From positions 1 through 36,074 of the forward strand of contig NZ_LOHS01000068.1 of the NCBI RefSeq assembly GCF_001642995.1: a stretch of 36,074 bases of DNA, written 5' to 3'. This DNA comes from Streptomyces jeddahensis (GTDB lineage Bacteria; Actinomycetota; Actinomycetes; Streptomycetales; Streptomycetaceae). The notes under the pieces were generated by a model. It was not told the DNA's origin. It saw only the letters and a program-made list of their open reading frames with translations, and did not search any database. Position numbers and translations under genes: made by a program. Position 1 is the first letter of the stretch, and each line of letters begins with the position of its first letter. This document shows positions 15,117 through 23,510 of the stretch, piece after piece.

Positions 15117-17024
15117 TCAGGGCGTGGTGATGGCCGGCCGGGGCGCGGTCGCCATGCCGTTGCCGATGAAGAAGCTCGGGTGCGGTGGCTGGTTGTAGGC
15201 GGTGTTCTGCCAGGCCAGGCCCGTGCGGTACATCGTGTCGTGGAGCAGTGTGGTGATCTTCGTGTTGGTCTCGATCGGCGTGGAGTAGATCCGCAGTGCC
15301 GTGTTGTTGCTCGTCGGCCAGACGACCTCCTCGCGCCAGTCGCCGAGGATGTCACCGGACAGGGACGGTGTCGCCTTGGTGCCGTTGTTGGAGTGGACGG
15401 AGGAGCCGGTCAGCAGGCGGGTGTCGGAGGACGTGCCGTACTTGTCGATGTGGGTCCCGTCGAGGAGTTCACGGGTGGTGTCGCCGTCCCACCAGGCGAG
15501 GAAGTTCGCGGAGGACGGTTCGCGGCCCTTCGTTGCGCCCGCTTCGTCGCGGATGGACGTGTCGGAGGCGGACCAGACCTCGGCGCCGTCGTTGCCCGCG
15601 TAGATGTCGCCCGCGACGCCGCGGCCGTTGTCGCAGCAGGCCGCCAGCCGCCAGCGGATGGATCCGTTGGAGGGGCTGATGTAGAGCTCAGCGGGCTGGG
15701 ACGTCGACTCCGACACCTTGAAGTACTCCAGGCCCGGGGTGGAGGGGTCGAGGTCGCCCAGGTGCTGGGCGTCGCCGTGCCCCGTCTTCGTCGTCCACAG
15801 GCCGTAGCCGTTGTCGTCGACGGCCATCGAGCCGTAAACGATCTCGTCCTTGCCGTCGTTGTCGACGTCGCCGACGGACAGGCTGTGCGAGCCCTGACCG
15901 TCGAAGCCCTTGCCCATGTTCGTCGACGAGTTGGTGTCGAAGGTCCAGCGGCGGGTGAAGGCGCCGTTCCGCCAGTCCCAGGCCGCGATGACCGTGCGCG
16001 TGTAGTAGCCGCGCGCCATGATCAGCGAGGGGCGGGCGCCGTCCAGGTACGCGGTCCCGGCGAGGAAACGGTCCACGCGGTTGCCGTAGCTGTCGCCCCA
16101 CGACGCCACGTTGCCGCGCGCCGGTACGTAGTCGACCGTGCCCATCGCGGCACCCGTCTGACCGTTGAACATGGTCAGGTACTCGGGCCCGGAGAGTATG
16201 TAACCGCTTGAGTTGCGGTAGTCGGCGGAGGCGCTGCCGATCGTCCTCCCCGTGCCGTCCACCGTCCCGTCGGCGGTCTTCATCGCGACCTCGGCCTTGC
16301 CGTCGCCGTCGTAGTCGTACACCTGGAACTGGGTGTAGTGCGCGCCCGACCGGATGTTCCTACCGAGGTCGATACGCCACAGGCGGGTCCCGTCCAGCTT
16401 GATGCCGTCGATGATCGTGTTGCCGGTGTAGCCGGACTGCGAGTTGTCCTTGGCGTTGGTGGGCTGCCACTTCAGGACGAAGTCCAGGGCGCCGTCGCCG
16501 TCGAGGTCGCCGACGGAGGCGTCGTTCGCCTCGTACGTGTAGGCCACGCCGTCCGGTGTCGTGCCGCCGGCCGGGGGCGTGATCGGGACGTCCTTGTAGC
16601 CTGCGCGGAACTGGATGGCGTGCACCGAGTCGCCCTGCTCGACGCCGTTCACGATCGCGCGGACCGTGTAGTCGGCCGAGTTGGGCGCGCCGGAGTGGAA
16701 GAAGTTCGTGGAGCCGGTGATCGGCGACGAGTTGACCTTCGTACCGGCCCGGTAGACGTTGAACGACACGTTGTCCGGGTCGGTGCCCAGCCAGCGCCAG
16801 CTGACGAGGTTGCCGGTGCCGGTGTGGACGCTGACGACGCCCCGGTCCAGCTTCTCGGCCTGCCGCGCTGTCGCCGCGGACGACGTGCCCGTCAGCGCGG
16901 TGAGTCCGGCGGCGGCCATCGCACCGGCCACGACGGTGGTGAAGAGGACGCGGGTGCGGGTGACGCGGCGTCTGCGGTGCTGCGGCTGCGGGTTCAGGTG
17001 CTCGTGCGGGTGCTCGGTTGGCAC
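15117..17024 (-). CDS. Rhamnogalacturonan lyase, PL11 family, secreted
   Basis: 635 residues from GTG 17024 with GGGAGGAAACC upstream. Residues 1-51 form a signal peptide with an Arg-rich start (RRRRVTRTRV), a hydrophobic core and SSAATA. An FN3-like N-terminal sandwich (SVHTGTGNLVSWRWLGTDPD) precedes the eight-bladed propeller with calcium-binding DxDxDG loops: VGDLDGDGALDFVLKWQP, YDYDGDGKAEVAMKTADG, VGDVDNDGKDEIVYGSMAVD. The C-terminus PPHPSFFIGNGMATAPRPAI is standard. It cleaves the rhamnogalacturonan I backbone of pectin outside the cell by beta-elimination (YesW/YesX family). It appears intact and stands alone. Three 11-bp direct repeats lie 76 bp and more upstream. A 3' remnant of a second copy is at 959. 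Confidence 0.93.
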   Translation of the reverse strand: MPTEHPHEHLNPQPQHRRRRVTRTRVLFTTVVAGAMAAAGLTALTGTSSAATARQAEKLDRGVVSVHTGTGNLVSWRWLGTDPDNVSFNVYRAGTKVNSSPITGSTNFFHSGAPNSADYTVRAIVNGVEQGDSVHAIQFRAGYKDVPITPPAGGTTPDGVAYTYEANDASVGDLDGDGALDFVLKWQPTNAKDNSQSGYTGNTIIDGIKLDGTRLWRIDLGRNIRSGAHYTQFQVYDYDGDGKAEVAMKTADGTVDGTGRTIGSASADYRNSSGYILSGPEYLTMFNGQTGAAMGTVDYVPARGNVASWGDSYGNRVDRFLAGTAYLDGARPSLIMARGYYTRTVIAAWDWRNGAFTRRWTFDTNSSTNMGKGFDGQGSHSLSVGDVDNDGKDEIVYGSMAVDDNGYGLWTTKTGHGDAQHLGDLDPSTPGLEYFKVSESTSQPAELYISPSNGSIRWRLAACCDNGRGVAGDIYAGNDGAEVWSASDTSIRDEAGATKGREPSSANFLAWWDGDTTRELLDGTHIDKYGTSSDTRLLTGSSVHSNNGTKATPSLSGDILGDWREEVVWPTSNNTALRIYSTPIETNTKITTLLHDTMYRTGLAWQNTAYNQPPHPSFFIGNGMATAPRPAITTP

Positions 17025-17099
17025 GGTTTCCTCCCGAGGGACGGATGGGTTCCGGTCCCTCAGTCGCCGCTCGGCTCAAGGGAGTTGCCGCCATCGCGG

Positions 17100-17135
17100 G
17101 GAAATCGTGCCGGAAAACGTGCGCGGAAATCGTGC
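17100..17135. promoter_or_regulatory. Three 11-bp direct repeats upstream of the lyase
   Basis: GGAAATCGTGC (17100-17110), GGAAAACGTGC (17112-17122) and GGAAATCGTGC (17125-17135) are spaced 12 and 13 bp, between the methyltransferase stop and the lyase start. Direct repeats with near-helical-turn spacing suggest an activator or repressor site for the lyase. Confidence 0.5.
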
Positions 17136-17139
17136 AGCC

Positions 17140-17859
17140 TCAGGCCTCACGCTCACGACGGAACGCGCGGAGCCGGTAGAGCGGCTCCGCGCGCGGTGTG
17201 TCCGGGTCCGGCAGGGCCGCGACGCGGTCCGCGAGGGCAGGGCCGCCCGCCGCGTACACCCTGCCGCGCCGGATGTCGTCGGCGAGGCGGCGCGGGGTAC
17301 GGCCCTGGCCGTGGCCCCGGAAGCGGGCCTCGCCGCACGGGCGCAGGCCGTGCGAGGCGGCGTACTCGGTGATGCGGGCGGACTCGTCGGCGGCGCGTGC
17401 CGAGCGGTGCGGGCGAACCAGTACGTCGATGTCGCTGCCCACGTCATGTGCGGCGCTCTTGTCGACGGTCGTCACGAAGACGCCGCCGGGCCGCAGCACG
17501 CGCGCCGCCTCGGCGACCACGGGCGCCGCTTCCGGCAGCAGATGCAGCAGCCAGATGGCGGTGACGACGTCGAACGAGCCGTCCGCGAAGGGGAGTCGGC
17601 GGCTGTCGCCGAGCACGACGGCGCCGTCCAGACGGCCCGCGGCGACGCTCAGCATGCCGGGTGAGATGTCGACGCCCAGTGTCCGCAGCCCGGGCCGGGT
17701 CAGCCGCCCGGTCACCAGGCCGGTGCCGCACGCGACGTCGAGGAGGGTGCGCGAGGTGGTGGGCACGAGTCCGAGGACGGCCTCGGCAGCGGCCCGCGCC
17801 CGGGGTACGCCCCCGCGCGTACGGTCGTAGACCGCGGCTTCCTTGTCGTAGTCCAGCAC
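17140..17859 (-). CDS. Class I SAM-dependent methyltransferase
   Basis: 239 residues from GTG 17859 (GGGGGGCTTC just upstream); no ATG is available nearby. The SAM motif I is TLLDVACGTGLVTGRLT (about 40-55). Motif II/III-like elements follow: LGVDISPGMLSVAAGRL, LPFADGSFDVVTAIWLLHLL and RVLRPGGVFVTTVDK, all as in the UbiE/Methyltransf_11 group. The N-terminus LDYDKEAAVYDRTRGG is also typical of these enzymes. The substrate cannot be told. The pterin dehydratase gene ends 23 bp upstream on the same strand, so the two may be co-transcribed, though no functional link is obvious. Confidence 0.88.
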   Translation of the reverse strand: MLDYDKEAAVYDRTRGGVPRARAAAEAVLGLVPTTSRTLLDVACGTGLVTGRLTRPGLRTLGVDISPGMLSVAAGRLDGAVVLGDSRRLPFADGSFDVVTAIWLLHLLPEAAPVVAEAARVLRPGGVFVTTVDKSAAHDVGSDIDVLVRPHRSARAADESARITEYAASHGLRPCGEARFRGHGQGRTPRRLADDIRRGRVYAAGGPALADRVAALPDPDTPRAEPLYRLRAFRREREA

Positions 17860-17882
17860 GAAGCCCCCCGGTTCTGCGTGGC

Positions 17883-18188
17883 TCAGCGGATACCGTGCCC
17901 CGCCGCCAGCTCCTCCACCTTGTGCGCCAGCTTGAAGTCGAGTTCGGTGACGGCGCCGCCCACGCTGTGGGTGTTCACGGTGAGGGAGACGGTGTTGTAG
18001 CCGAGAGTCAGGTCCGAGTGGTGGTCGAGCGCGTCCTGGACCTGCGCGATGTGCACGACCAGCGCGGTGGCCGCGAAGTGGGAGCCGAGCCGGTAGGAGC
18101 GGGCGAGGCGGTCGCCGTCGAGCGACCAGCCGGGCAGCTCCGCGAGCCGGTCCTCGATGTCCTTCTGCGACAGCGGTTCGACGGCCAT
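17883..18188 (-). CDS. 4a-hydroxytetrahydrobiopterin dehydratase (PCD family)
   Basis: 101 residues from ATG 18188, chosen for AAGGAGCG upstream and the usual family length; an in-frame upstream start at 18239 adds only Arg-rich residues. The signature is clear: HIAQVQDALDHHSDLTLGYN, then VSLTVNTHSVGGAVTELDF and KLAHKVEEL, with the paired histidines (DHHSD) and the THS...TE.D pattern. It dehydrates the 4a-hydroxy pterin formed by aromatic amino-acid hydroxylases. No such hydroxylase is present in the window. It is divergent from the XRE regulator. Confidence 0.92.
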   Translation of the reverse strand: MAVEPLSQKDIEDRLAELPGWSLDGDRLARSYRLGSHFAATALVVHIAQVQDALDHHSDLTLGYNTVSLTVNTHSVGGAVTELDFKLAHKVEELAAGHGIR

Positions 18189-18210
18189 GGCCGCGCTCCT
18201 TCCGTACGGC

Positions 18211-18260
18211 GTCGTACGACCACGTGTACGTCGTACCACTGCGTGTCACGACGTACGCCT
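18211..18260. promoter_or_regulatory. Cluster of GTCGTAC inverted repeats
   Basis: GTCGTACGAC (18211-18220) is a perfect palindrome. GTACGAC (18214-18220) and GTCGTAC (18230-18236) form an inverted pair 9 nt apart, and ACGACGTACG follows near 18248. The cluster lies in the 193-bp divergent gap between the pterin dehydratase and XRE genes and is a candidate operator. Confidence 0.5.
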
Positions 18261-18381
18261 GCAGCCTGCGGGTGGTTCCCGCCTCAGCCTGCCACAGGGC
18301 AGGAGTCCGGTCGCCCCGGCGAAGCCCCCTGCTCCCCCGTGCCCGCACATCTCCCGCAGCCGGGCTACTACGGTCGGGGCC

Positions 18382-19191
18382 ATGGGTGTGAGCACGGGAG
18401 CAACCGGAGTCGGCCCGTTGCTGCGCGGGTGGCGCGAGCAGCGTGGGGTCAGCCAGCTGGAGCTGGCGCTGCGGGCGGGTTCGTCGGCGCGGCATATCAG
18501 TTTCGTGGAGACGGGCCGGTCCCGGCCCAGCGAGGAGCTCGTCCTGCGCCTCGCCGAGCATCTGGACGTACCGGTGCGCGAACGCAACGGGCTTCTGCTG
18601 GCGGCCGGTTACGCGCCGCGTTTTCCGGAGACCCCGCTGGACGACCCCGCGCTGGGTTCCCTGCGTGAGGGCCTGGAGCGGCTCCTCGGGGGATACGAGC
18701 CTTATCCCGCGCTCGTGGTCAATGCGGCGTACGACGTGGTCGCCGCCAACCTCGGTATCGCGATGCTGCTCGACGGTCTGCCCGAGCATCTGCTCGTCCC
18801 GCCGCTGAACGCGATGCGGCTGACGCTGCACCCACAGGGCCTGGCGCCGAAGATCCGCAATCTGCGCGAGTGGCGAGGCCATCTGCTGGCCCAGATGGAG
18901 CGCCAGGTCGCGCTGCAGCGTTCCGACAGATTGCGGGCCCTCTACGAGGAGGTCGCCGCGTATCCCGCGCCCGACCTGCGAAAAGACGACGACACCGAGG
19001 AGCCCTTGGATCCGGTGCCGTACGTCGCCCTTCCGTTGCGGATCGAGCACGACGGCCGCGTGCTGTCGTTCATCTCGTCGATCTCGACGTTCAACACGCC
19101 GATGGACGTGACCGTCGCCGAGCTGGCCGTCGAGACGTTCCTCCCGGCCGACCCGGCGACGGTCAAGTATCTGCAGTCGCTCATGCCCTGA
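18382..19191 (+). CDS. XRE-type regulator with MmyB-like ligand domain
   Basis: 269 residues from ATG 18382. The frame is open upstream but that part is non-coding in character. The helix-turn-helix spans about residues 11-68 (LLRGWREQRGVSQLELALRA, then SSARHISFVETGRSRPSEEL). The remainder matches the MmyB-like ligand-binding domain: YEPYPALVVNAAYDVVAANL, then PPLNAMRLTLHPQGLAPKIR and ending FLPADPATVKYLQSLMP. Such one-component regulators often control a divergent or adjacent oxidoreductase or efflux gene. Here the neighbours are the pterin dehydratase and a small membrane protein. Its 3' end overlaps the converging membrane protein gene by 11 bp. Confidence 0.9.
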   Translation: MGVSTGATGVGPLLRGWREQRGVSQLELALRAGSSARHISFVETGRSRPSEELVLRLAEHLDVPVRERNGLLLAAGYAPRFPETPLDDPALGSLREGLERLLGGYEPYPALVVNAAYDVVAANLGIAMLLDGLPEHLLVPPLNAMRLTLHPQGLAPKIRNLREWRGHLLAQMERQVALQRSDRLRALYEEVAAYPAPDLRKDDDTEEPLDPVPYVALPLRIEHDGRVLSFISSISTFNTPMDVTVAELAVETFLPADPATVKYLQSLMP

Positions 19192-19648
19192 GGCCGGGCC
19201 CGGTGCCGAGCATCCGCAGCGCCGCGTACTGGAGGCCCGCGAAACCGGCGACCGTCACGGCCTGCAATGGGGCCCAGACGGCACCGGCGGTGGTCGGCGA
19301 GAGCCAGATGGCGAGGGCGAGGAGGCTGAGCGCCGCCCAGAGCAGGTTGGCCTCGATGACGGCACGCACGGCGAGGACCGGCGGGTGCCTGCGCACGGCG
19401 AGCACTCCGACGCCGGCTCCGAAGAGCACCAGGAACACGCCGAGGCCGAGCAGTAGCCCCCGGTCCACGCCGAGCAGCCGCCCGAGAGGCTCGGACGCGG
19501 TGACGTAGGCGATGCCGTTGGCGGTGGTCACGACGGCGTCGAGGGCGAGGAAGCGGCGCAGCATGGTCCCCGGCTCGGAGGTACGGGCGAGGCCGGCGAG
19601 CAGGGACGCGGACACGGGCGCGGAGGTGGTCGTGGACGTTGCGGGCAT
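19181..19648 (-). CDS. Small four-helix integral membrane protein
   Basis: 155 residues from ATG 19648, with GGAGG 11 nt upstream; a second in-frame ATG six codons earlier lacks a site. After about 35 polar residues (TSTTTSAPVSASLLAGLA) there are four hydrophobic stretches: FLALDAVVTTANGIAYVTAS, LLLGLGVFLVLFGAGVGVLA, AVIEANLLWAALSLLALAIW and WAPLQAVTVAGFAGLQYAAL. I recognise it as the type of hypothetical actinomycete membrane protein often paired with SRPBCC or regulator genes, but no function can be assigned. It overlaps the XRE gene tail to tail. Confidence 0.75.
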   Translation of the reverse strand: MPATSTTTSAPVSASLLAGLARTSEPGTMLRRFLALDAVVTTANGIAYVTASEPLGRLLGVDRGLLLGLGVFLVLFGAGVGVLAVRRHPPVLAVRAVIEANLLWAALSLLALAIWLSPTTAGAVWAPLQAVTVAGFAGLQYAALRMLGTGPGLRA

Positions 19649-19839
19649 GGCGGAATCAGCCTCCATCGAGGTCGAAAGCGCTGGTCGAAGCCTGCCCCCG
19701 GGCCGCAGTGCGGCGGCCCGGGGCCAGTGGGACCACCATGCCCGGGCGTTGCGGCCCGGTCGATTACGTGCGAGGTAATGGCGGTACGGCCCCAGCCGGG
19801 AGGCCCCGCCGGGAGGGCCAGCCGGGACTCTCCTCCCCC

Positions 19840-20979
19840 TCACCCCGTAGGACACGGTCGCGTCAGGGCGGTCCGCACCGAGGACCAGGAGGCGAGGATC
19901 TCGCGTTCGGTGTCGTCGGCCGTGGCGATCGCCTCGCGGTGCGCGGCGTCCAGGACCTCGTCCACGTGCACCCGCCGGTCCTCGGTCGCGGACAGGACGG
20001 CGGAGTCGACCATCGCCAGGCTCATGACGTTCTCGTGGATCTCGCCCCGGGGGACGGTGCCGGTACGCAGGGCGTGGACGAACTCTGCGAGGGCGCCCTC
20101 GATGCTCTCCGCGCCGTCCGGCGTTCCGCTGTTCTCGGCGGACGGTGTGCCGTTCGCGTCGACCCTGGGCGGGGTGTCGCCGTCCCAGACGGCGGTGCCG
20201 TGCGCGCCGCTCAGGCGCCAGGCGCCGTTCCACGACGTCTCCAGGCCCGGGCTGCACCAGCTGCCGGTATAGACGTAACGGGCACCGCCGGTCATCTCGA
20301 AAACGGCGGTGGCGGCGGCGTCGCCGGCGTACCAGCTCCAGGCGGGGTTGTACCCATGGCAGTAGACGGACACGGGCTCGGCGTCCAGCAGGAACCGCGC
20401 GGTGTCGAAGGGGTGTATGGCCATGTCCAGGAGCAGCGGGTGCGCCATGGCGTCGCGGAAGCCGCCGAAGCGCGGCGCGAGGAAGAACTCGGTGGTGAGG
20501 ATGCCGAGGTCGCCCAGCCGGCCGGCCAGTTCCCGGAACCGGAACAGCTGCCGGTTGTAGCGGCGCGACTGGCTGACCATGAACAGCAGGCCCGACCGCT
20601 CGGCCGCCGCCGCCAGCCGCAGCGCCTCGGCCACGGAGGCGGCCGCCGGCTTCTCGCCGAGCACGGGCAGGCCGAGGTCGAGTGCCCGCAGGGTGACGGG
20701 CAGGTGGGCGGCGGGGCTGGTCACGTCGATGACGGCCTCGGCACCGGTCTCGGCGGCGAGCGCGGCCAGGTCCGTGCCGGTCGGGGTGCCAGGTGCGCCC
20801 ACCGCGTCGGCGGCGCTGCGGGCCGCCTCCGAGTCGAGGTCCACGACTCCGGCCAACTCGGTGTCGGGGGACGCCAGGACAGCGCCCAGCCAGGCCCGGC
20901 CCATGCCCCCGGCGCCCACAACGATCACCCGGAGGGGAGCACCGGTCGCCGGCAGGGTGCGGAATGGGTGCCCGTTCAC
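19840..20979 (-). CDS. Gfo/Idh/MocA-family oxidoreductase
   Basis: 379 residues. The Rossmann start [20 protein letters not shown] (17-36) binds NAD(P), followed by [10 protein letters not shown]. The family EKPAA motif ([19 protein letters not shown]) carries the Lys near the active site. The C-terminal alpha/beta domain includes [20 protein letters not shown] then [15 protein letters not shown], with the DxxxH motif of sugar dehydrogenases in this family. It overlaps the upstream ThuA-like gene by 4 bp, so the two are coupled. Pairing of a Gfo/Idh/MocA enzyme with a ThuA protein under a LacI regulator suggests oxidation of an unidentified sugar or cyclitol. Confidence 0.9.
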   Translation of the reverse strand: MNGHPFRTLPATGAPLRVIVVGAGGMGRAWLGAVLASPDTELAGVVDLDSEAARSAADAVGAPGTPTGTDLAALAAETGAEAVIDVTSPAAHLPVTLRALDLGLPVLGEKPAAASVAEALRLAAAAERSGLLFMVSQSRRYNRQLFRFRELAGRLGDLGILTTEFFLAPRFGGFRDAMAHPLLLDMAIHPFDTARFLLDAEPVSVYCHGYNPAWSWYAGDAAATAVFEMTGGARYVYTGSWCSPGLETSWNGAWRLSGAHGTAVWDGDTPPRVDANGTPSAENSGTPDGAESIEGALAEFVHALRTGTVPRGEIHENVMSLAMVDSAVLSATEDRRVHVDEVLDAAHREAIATADDTEREILASWSSVRTALTRPCPTG

Positions 20980-21743
20980 GACCGGACCCCTTCGCCCTCG
21001 AACCAGCTGGTCTCGCTGTGGACCAGCCGTGGGGTCCGGCGTTCGGCCGCCGGGGCGGCCCAGGTGACGGCGTTGGCGATGACGCGCCGCACATCGGGGT
21101 GGTGGTAGACGGGATAGTCCTGGTCCCCGGGGCTGAAGTAGAAGATCCGCCCGTGGCCCCGGCGGAACGTGCAGCCGCTGCGGAACACCTCGCCCCCCGA
21201 GAAGGAGCTGATGAACACCAGCTCGTCGGGGGCGGGGATGTCGAAGAACTCCCCGTACATCTCCTGCTCATCGATCACGATCGGGTGCGGCACACCGGCT
21301 GCGATCGGGTGGGCCGGGTCGACCGTCCACACCAGTTCGCGGTCCCGTTCGGCGCGCCAGCGCAGGGTGCACGTCGTGCCCATCAGCCGGGTGAAGATCT
21401 TCGACCAGTGCCCGGAGTGCAGCACGATCAGGCCCATCCCGGCCATGACGTGCCGGTGCACGCGGTCGACCACCTCGTCCGACACCTCGTGGTGAGCGAT
21501 GTGCCCCCACCAGGTGAGCACATCCGTGTCGGCGAGAACCTCCTCGGTGAGGCCGTGCTCCGGCTCGTCCAGCGTCGCGGTGCGGACCCGGACCTCGTCG
21601 CCGAGGTTCAGACGGACGCCCTCGGCGACCGCTCCATGGATGCCCTGCGGATACAACCGCGCGACTTGCGCGTCCTGCTGCTCGTGACGGCCCTCACTCC
21701 ATACGGTGACCCGCAACGGGGCGGCGGACATCTTGGGCGACAT
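20976..21743 (-). CDS. ThuA-like (trehalose utilisation family) protein
   Basis: 255 residues from ATG 21743, with GGAGCC upstream; an ATG at 21788 would put the operator inside the coding region. The ThuA domain (class I glutamine amidotransferase-like fold) is seen in [20 protein letters not shown], then [33 protein letters not shown] and [20 protein letters not shown]. The end is [20 protein letters not shown]. ThuA proteins are linked to conversion of oxidised disaccharides (3-keto sugars), but the chemistry is little known. It is the first gene of a two-gene operon with the oxidoreductase, divergent from the LacI regulator. Confidence 0.9.
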   Translation of the reverse strand: MSPKMSAAPLRVTVWSEGRHEQQDAQVARLYPQGIHGAVAEGVRLNLGDEVRVRTATLDEPEHGLTEEVLADTDVLTWWGHIAHHEVSDEVVDRVHRHVMAGMGLIVLHSGHWSKIFTRLMGTTCTLRWRAERDRELVWTVDPAHPIAAGVPHPIVIDEQEMYGEFFDIPAPDELVFISSFSGGEVFRSGCTFRRGHGRIFYFSPGDQDYPVYHHPDVRRVIANAVTWAAPAAERRTPRLVHSETSWFEGEGVRS

Positions 21744-21768
21744 AGGGGCTCCGATCCCACAGCAGCTA

Positions 21769-21908
21769 CGAAAATTTTTTCGCGACAACCCAGCCCGTCG
21801 GGCAGCCGACAGAGAAGCTAAATGCGGTCGATATGCCTGTCAAGGCGCACCCAATGAAGCGTGCGGAGCAACTCTTTCTTGGCAACGGACACAGTCACGT
21901 CCTAGATT
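21769..21908. promoter_or_regulatory. Divergent thuA / lacI promoters and operator
   Basis: For thuA (minus): TTGACA (21843-21838), 17-nt spacer, TAGCTT (21820-21815). For lacI (plus): TTGGCA (21879-21884), 18-nt spacer, TAGATT (21903-21908). CGAAAA-TT-TTTTCG (21769-21782) is a near-perfect palindrome with the central CGAAAA/TTTTCG arms of LacI-type operators, in the thuA leader; a half site CGAAAA is at 21914-21919, before lacI. The region is unusually AT-rich for this genome. Confidence 0.65.
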
Positions 21909-21948
21909 ATTTGCGAAAACTCTGTCGGGGACAGCAGGGAGTGCTCTC

Positions 21949-22980
21949 ATGACCGGTGGCCGGACGTCCCGCCCGACCCTCGCGCAGATCGCCCAGACGG
22001 CCGGCGTGTCGGTCTCCACCGTCTCCAAGGTCCTCAACGACCGCGACGACGTCTCGCAGGACACCCGGGCCAAGGTCGACTCCGCCCTCCGTCAGCACCG
22101 GTACATCCGCCGGGGGGTGTCCCTCGCCGACCCGTCCACCCGCACCGTCGACCTGGTCCTGGGCGGGCTGGACGGCTCCTGGCCCGCGAGCGTCGCCAGC
22201 GGTATGGAGGCGGCGGCGTACGAGGCGGGACTGCACGTGGCGATCTCCCTCGCCAGGGCGCCCGTCGCCTCCGGCGGCCAGTACGCCCCCGACTGGGTCG
22301 ACCGCATCCTGGAGCGCGGCAGCGCGGGAGTGGTGCTGGGCCTGACCGAGCCCACCGACGAGCAGCTCGCCCGGCTCCAACAGGCCGAGGTCCCCTGCGT
22401 GGTCATCGACCCCCTCAGCGATCCGCCCCCTGGCGTGCCGTCCGTCGGCACCACCAACTGGGCCGGCGCCTACGAGGCGACCACCCACCTGCTGGACCGC
22501 GGGCACGAGCGGATCGGCCTGGTCACCGGCCCGCCACGACACCTGTTCGCCCGGGCGCGCATCGCCGGCTACCGCTCGGCCATGGCGACGGCGGGCCTCG
22601 ACGCGCCGGCCGAACTGGTGCGTCACGGCACCTACGACCGCGCCAGCGGCCGGCGGCAGGTCGAGGCGCTCCTTCGGCTGCCCGTGCCGCCCACAGCCCT
22701 CTTCATCTGCTCCGACCACATGGCCATCGGCGGCTACGAAGCGCTGGCCGAGGCCGGGCTGCGGGTGCCGGAGGACGTCAGCGTCGTGGGGTTCGACGAC
22801 CTGCCGGAGGCCCGCTGGGTCACCCCGCCCCTGACGACCGTGCGCCAGCCGCTGAAGGAGATGGGCGGCACCGCCCTGCGGACGCTCGTCCGGCTGATCG
22901 GCGGCGAGGAACTGGGAAGCTCCCGGGTGGAGCTGGCCACGTCGCTCGTCGTCCGCAGCAGCACCCGCGACCGTCACTGA
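21949..22980 (+). CDS. LacI-family transcriptional regulator
   Basis: 343 residues from ATG 21949 (CAGGGAG upstream). The headpiece is textbook: PTLAQIAQTAGVSVSTVSKV then LNDRDDVSQDTRAKV, with the SVSTVSKVLN recognition helix. The periplasmic-binding-protein-like sugar domain follows (VDLVLGGLDGSWPASVASGM, then TNWAGAYEATTHLLDRGHER and IGLVTGPP), ending in GFDDLPEARWVTPPLTTVRQ as is usual. It is divergent from the ThuA / oxidoreductase pair and probably represses it through CGAAAA-type operators. The effector is likely a sugar, identity unknown. Confidence 0.93.
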   Translation: MTGGRTSRPTLAQIAQTAGVSVSTVSKVLNDRDDVSQDTRAKVDSALRQHRYIRRGVSLADPSTRTVDLVLGGLDGSWPASVASGMEAAAYEAGLHVAISLARAPVASGGQYAPDWVDRILERGSAGVVLGLTEPTDEQLARLQQAEVPCVVIDPLSDPPPGVPSVGTTNWAGAYEATTHLLDRGHERIGLVTGPPRHLFARARIAGYRSAMATAGLDAPAELVRHGTYDRASGRRQVEALLRLPVPPTALFICSDHMAIGGYEALAEAGLRVPEDVSVVGFDDLPEARWVTPPLTTVRQPLKEMGGTALRTLVRLIGGEELGSSRVELATSLVVRSSTRDRH

Positions 22981-23031
22981 CCGAAGACTGAAGAAGGGCG
23001 CTGCCTCAAGAAGGGCGCCGCGCGCGAACAG

Positions 23032-23367
23032 TCAGTGCGTGCGGGGCGCGTACATGATCACGGCCATCCCCGCGAGGCAGATCAGCGCGCCGATGACGTC
23101 GAAGCGGTCGGGGCGGTAGCCGTCGGCGATCATGCCCCAGGCGATCGAGCCGGCGACGAAGATCCCGCCGTACGCGGCCAGGATGCGGCCGAAGTTCGCG
23201 TCGTGCTGGAACGTGGCCACCACCCCGTACAGGCCGAGGGCGATGACGCCCGCTCCGATCCAGATCCAGCCGCGGTGTTCCCGGATGCCCTGCCAGACCA
23301 GCCAGGCACCCCCGATCTCGAGGAGGGCGGCGACGGCGAACAGGGCGACGGAGCGGGCGACGAGCAC
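23032..23367 (-). CDS. YnfA/UPF0060-family small membrane protein
   Basis: 111 residues from GTG 23367, the usual length for UPF0060; further upstream the frame is open but unlike the family. Four membrane helices are visible. The family pattern is [20 protein letters not shown], then [20 protein letters not shown], then [20 protein letters not shown], ending [20 protein letters not shown]. YnfA relatives resemble small multidrug-resistance (EamA/SMR-type) transporters, but physiological substrates are poorly known. It is divergent from narG across 143 bp. Between it and the LacI gene are two AAGAAGGGCGC direct repeats near 22990-23020 and no clear terminator. Confidence 0.9.
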   Translation of the reverse strand: MLVARSVALFAVAALLEIGGAWLVWQGIREHRGWIWIGAGVIALGLYGVVATFQHDANFGRILAAYGGIFVAGSIAWGMIADGYRPDRFDVIGALICLAGMAVIMYAPRTH

Positions 23368-23510
23368 GGCGGCGGGATCTTTCCGGCAGGGGTGAGCAGG
23401 GACGAGTAGGGACGGGCACCCAGCACCGTAACCCGTACGGACGCAGTGAGCAGGTGGCCGTCCCTCAGCGCGCCTACGTTTCGAGGCATGGGCCACCAAG
23501 GGAGCTCACG

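Noticed and set aside
17860..19050. N-terminal extension of the methyltransferase frame to 636 codons
   Set aside because: It would run antisense through the XRE gene and overlap the pterin dehydratase in another frame; no domain visible.
23368..23510. GGGAC-type repeats before narG as a DevR/OsdR-like hypoxia box
   Set aside because: The GGGACG copies are direct, not the inverted GGGAC...GTCCC arrangement expected, so the claim cannot be supported.
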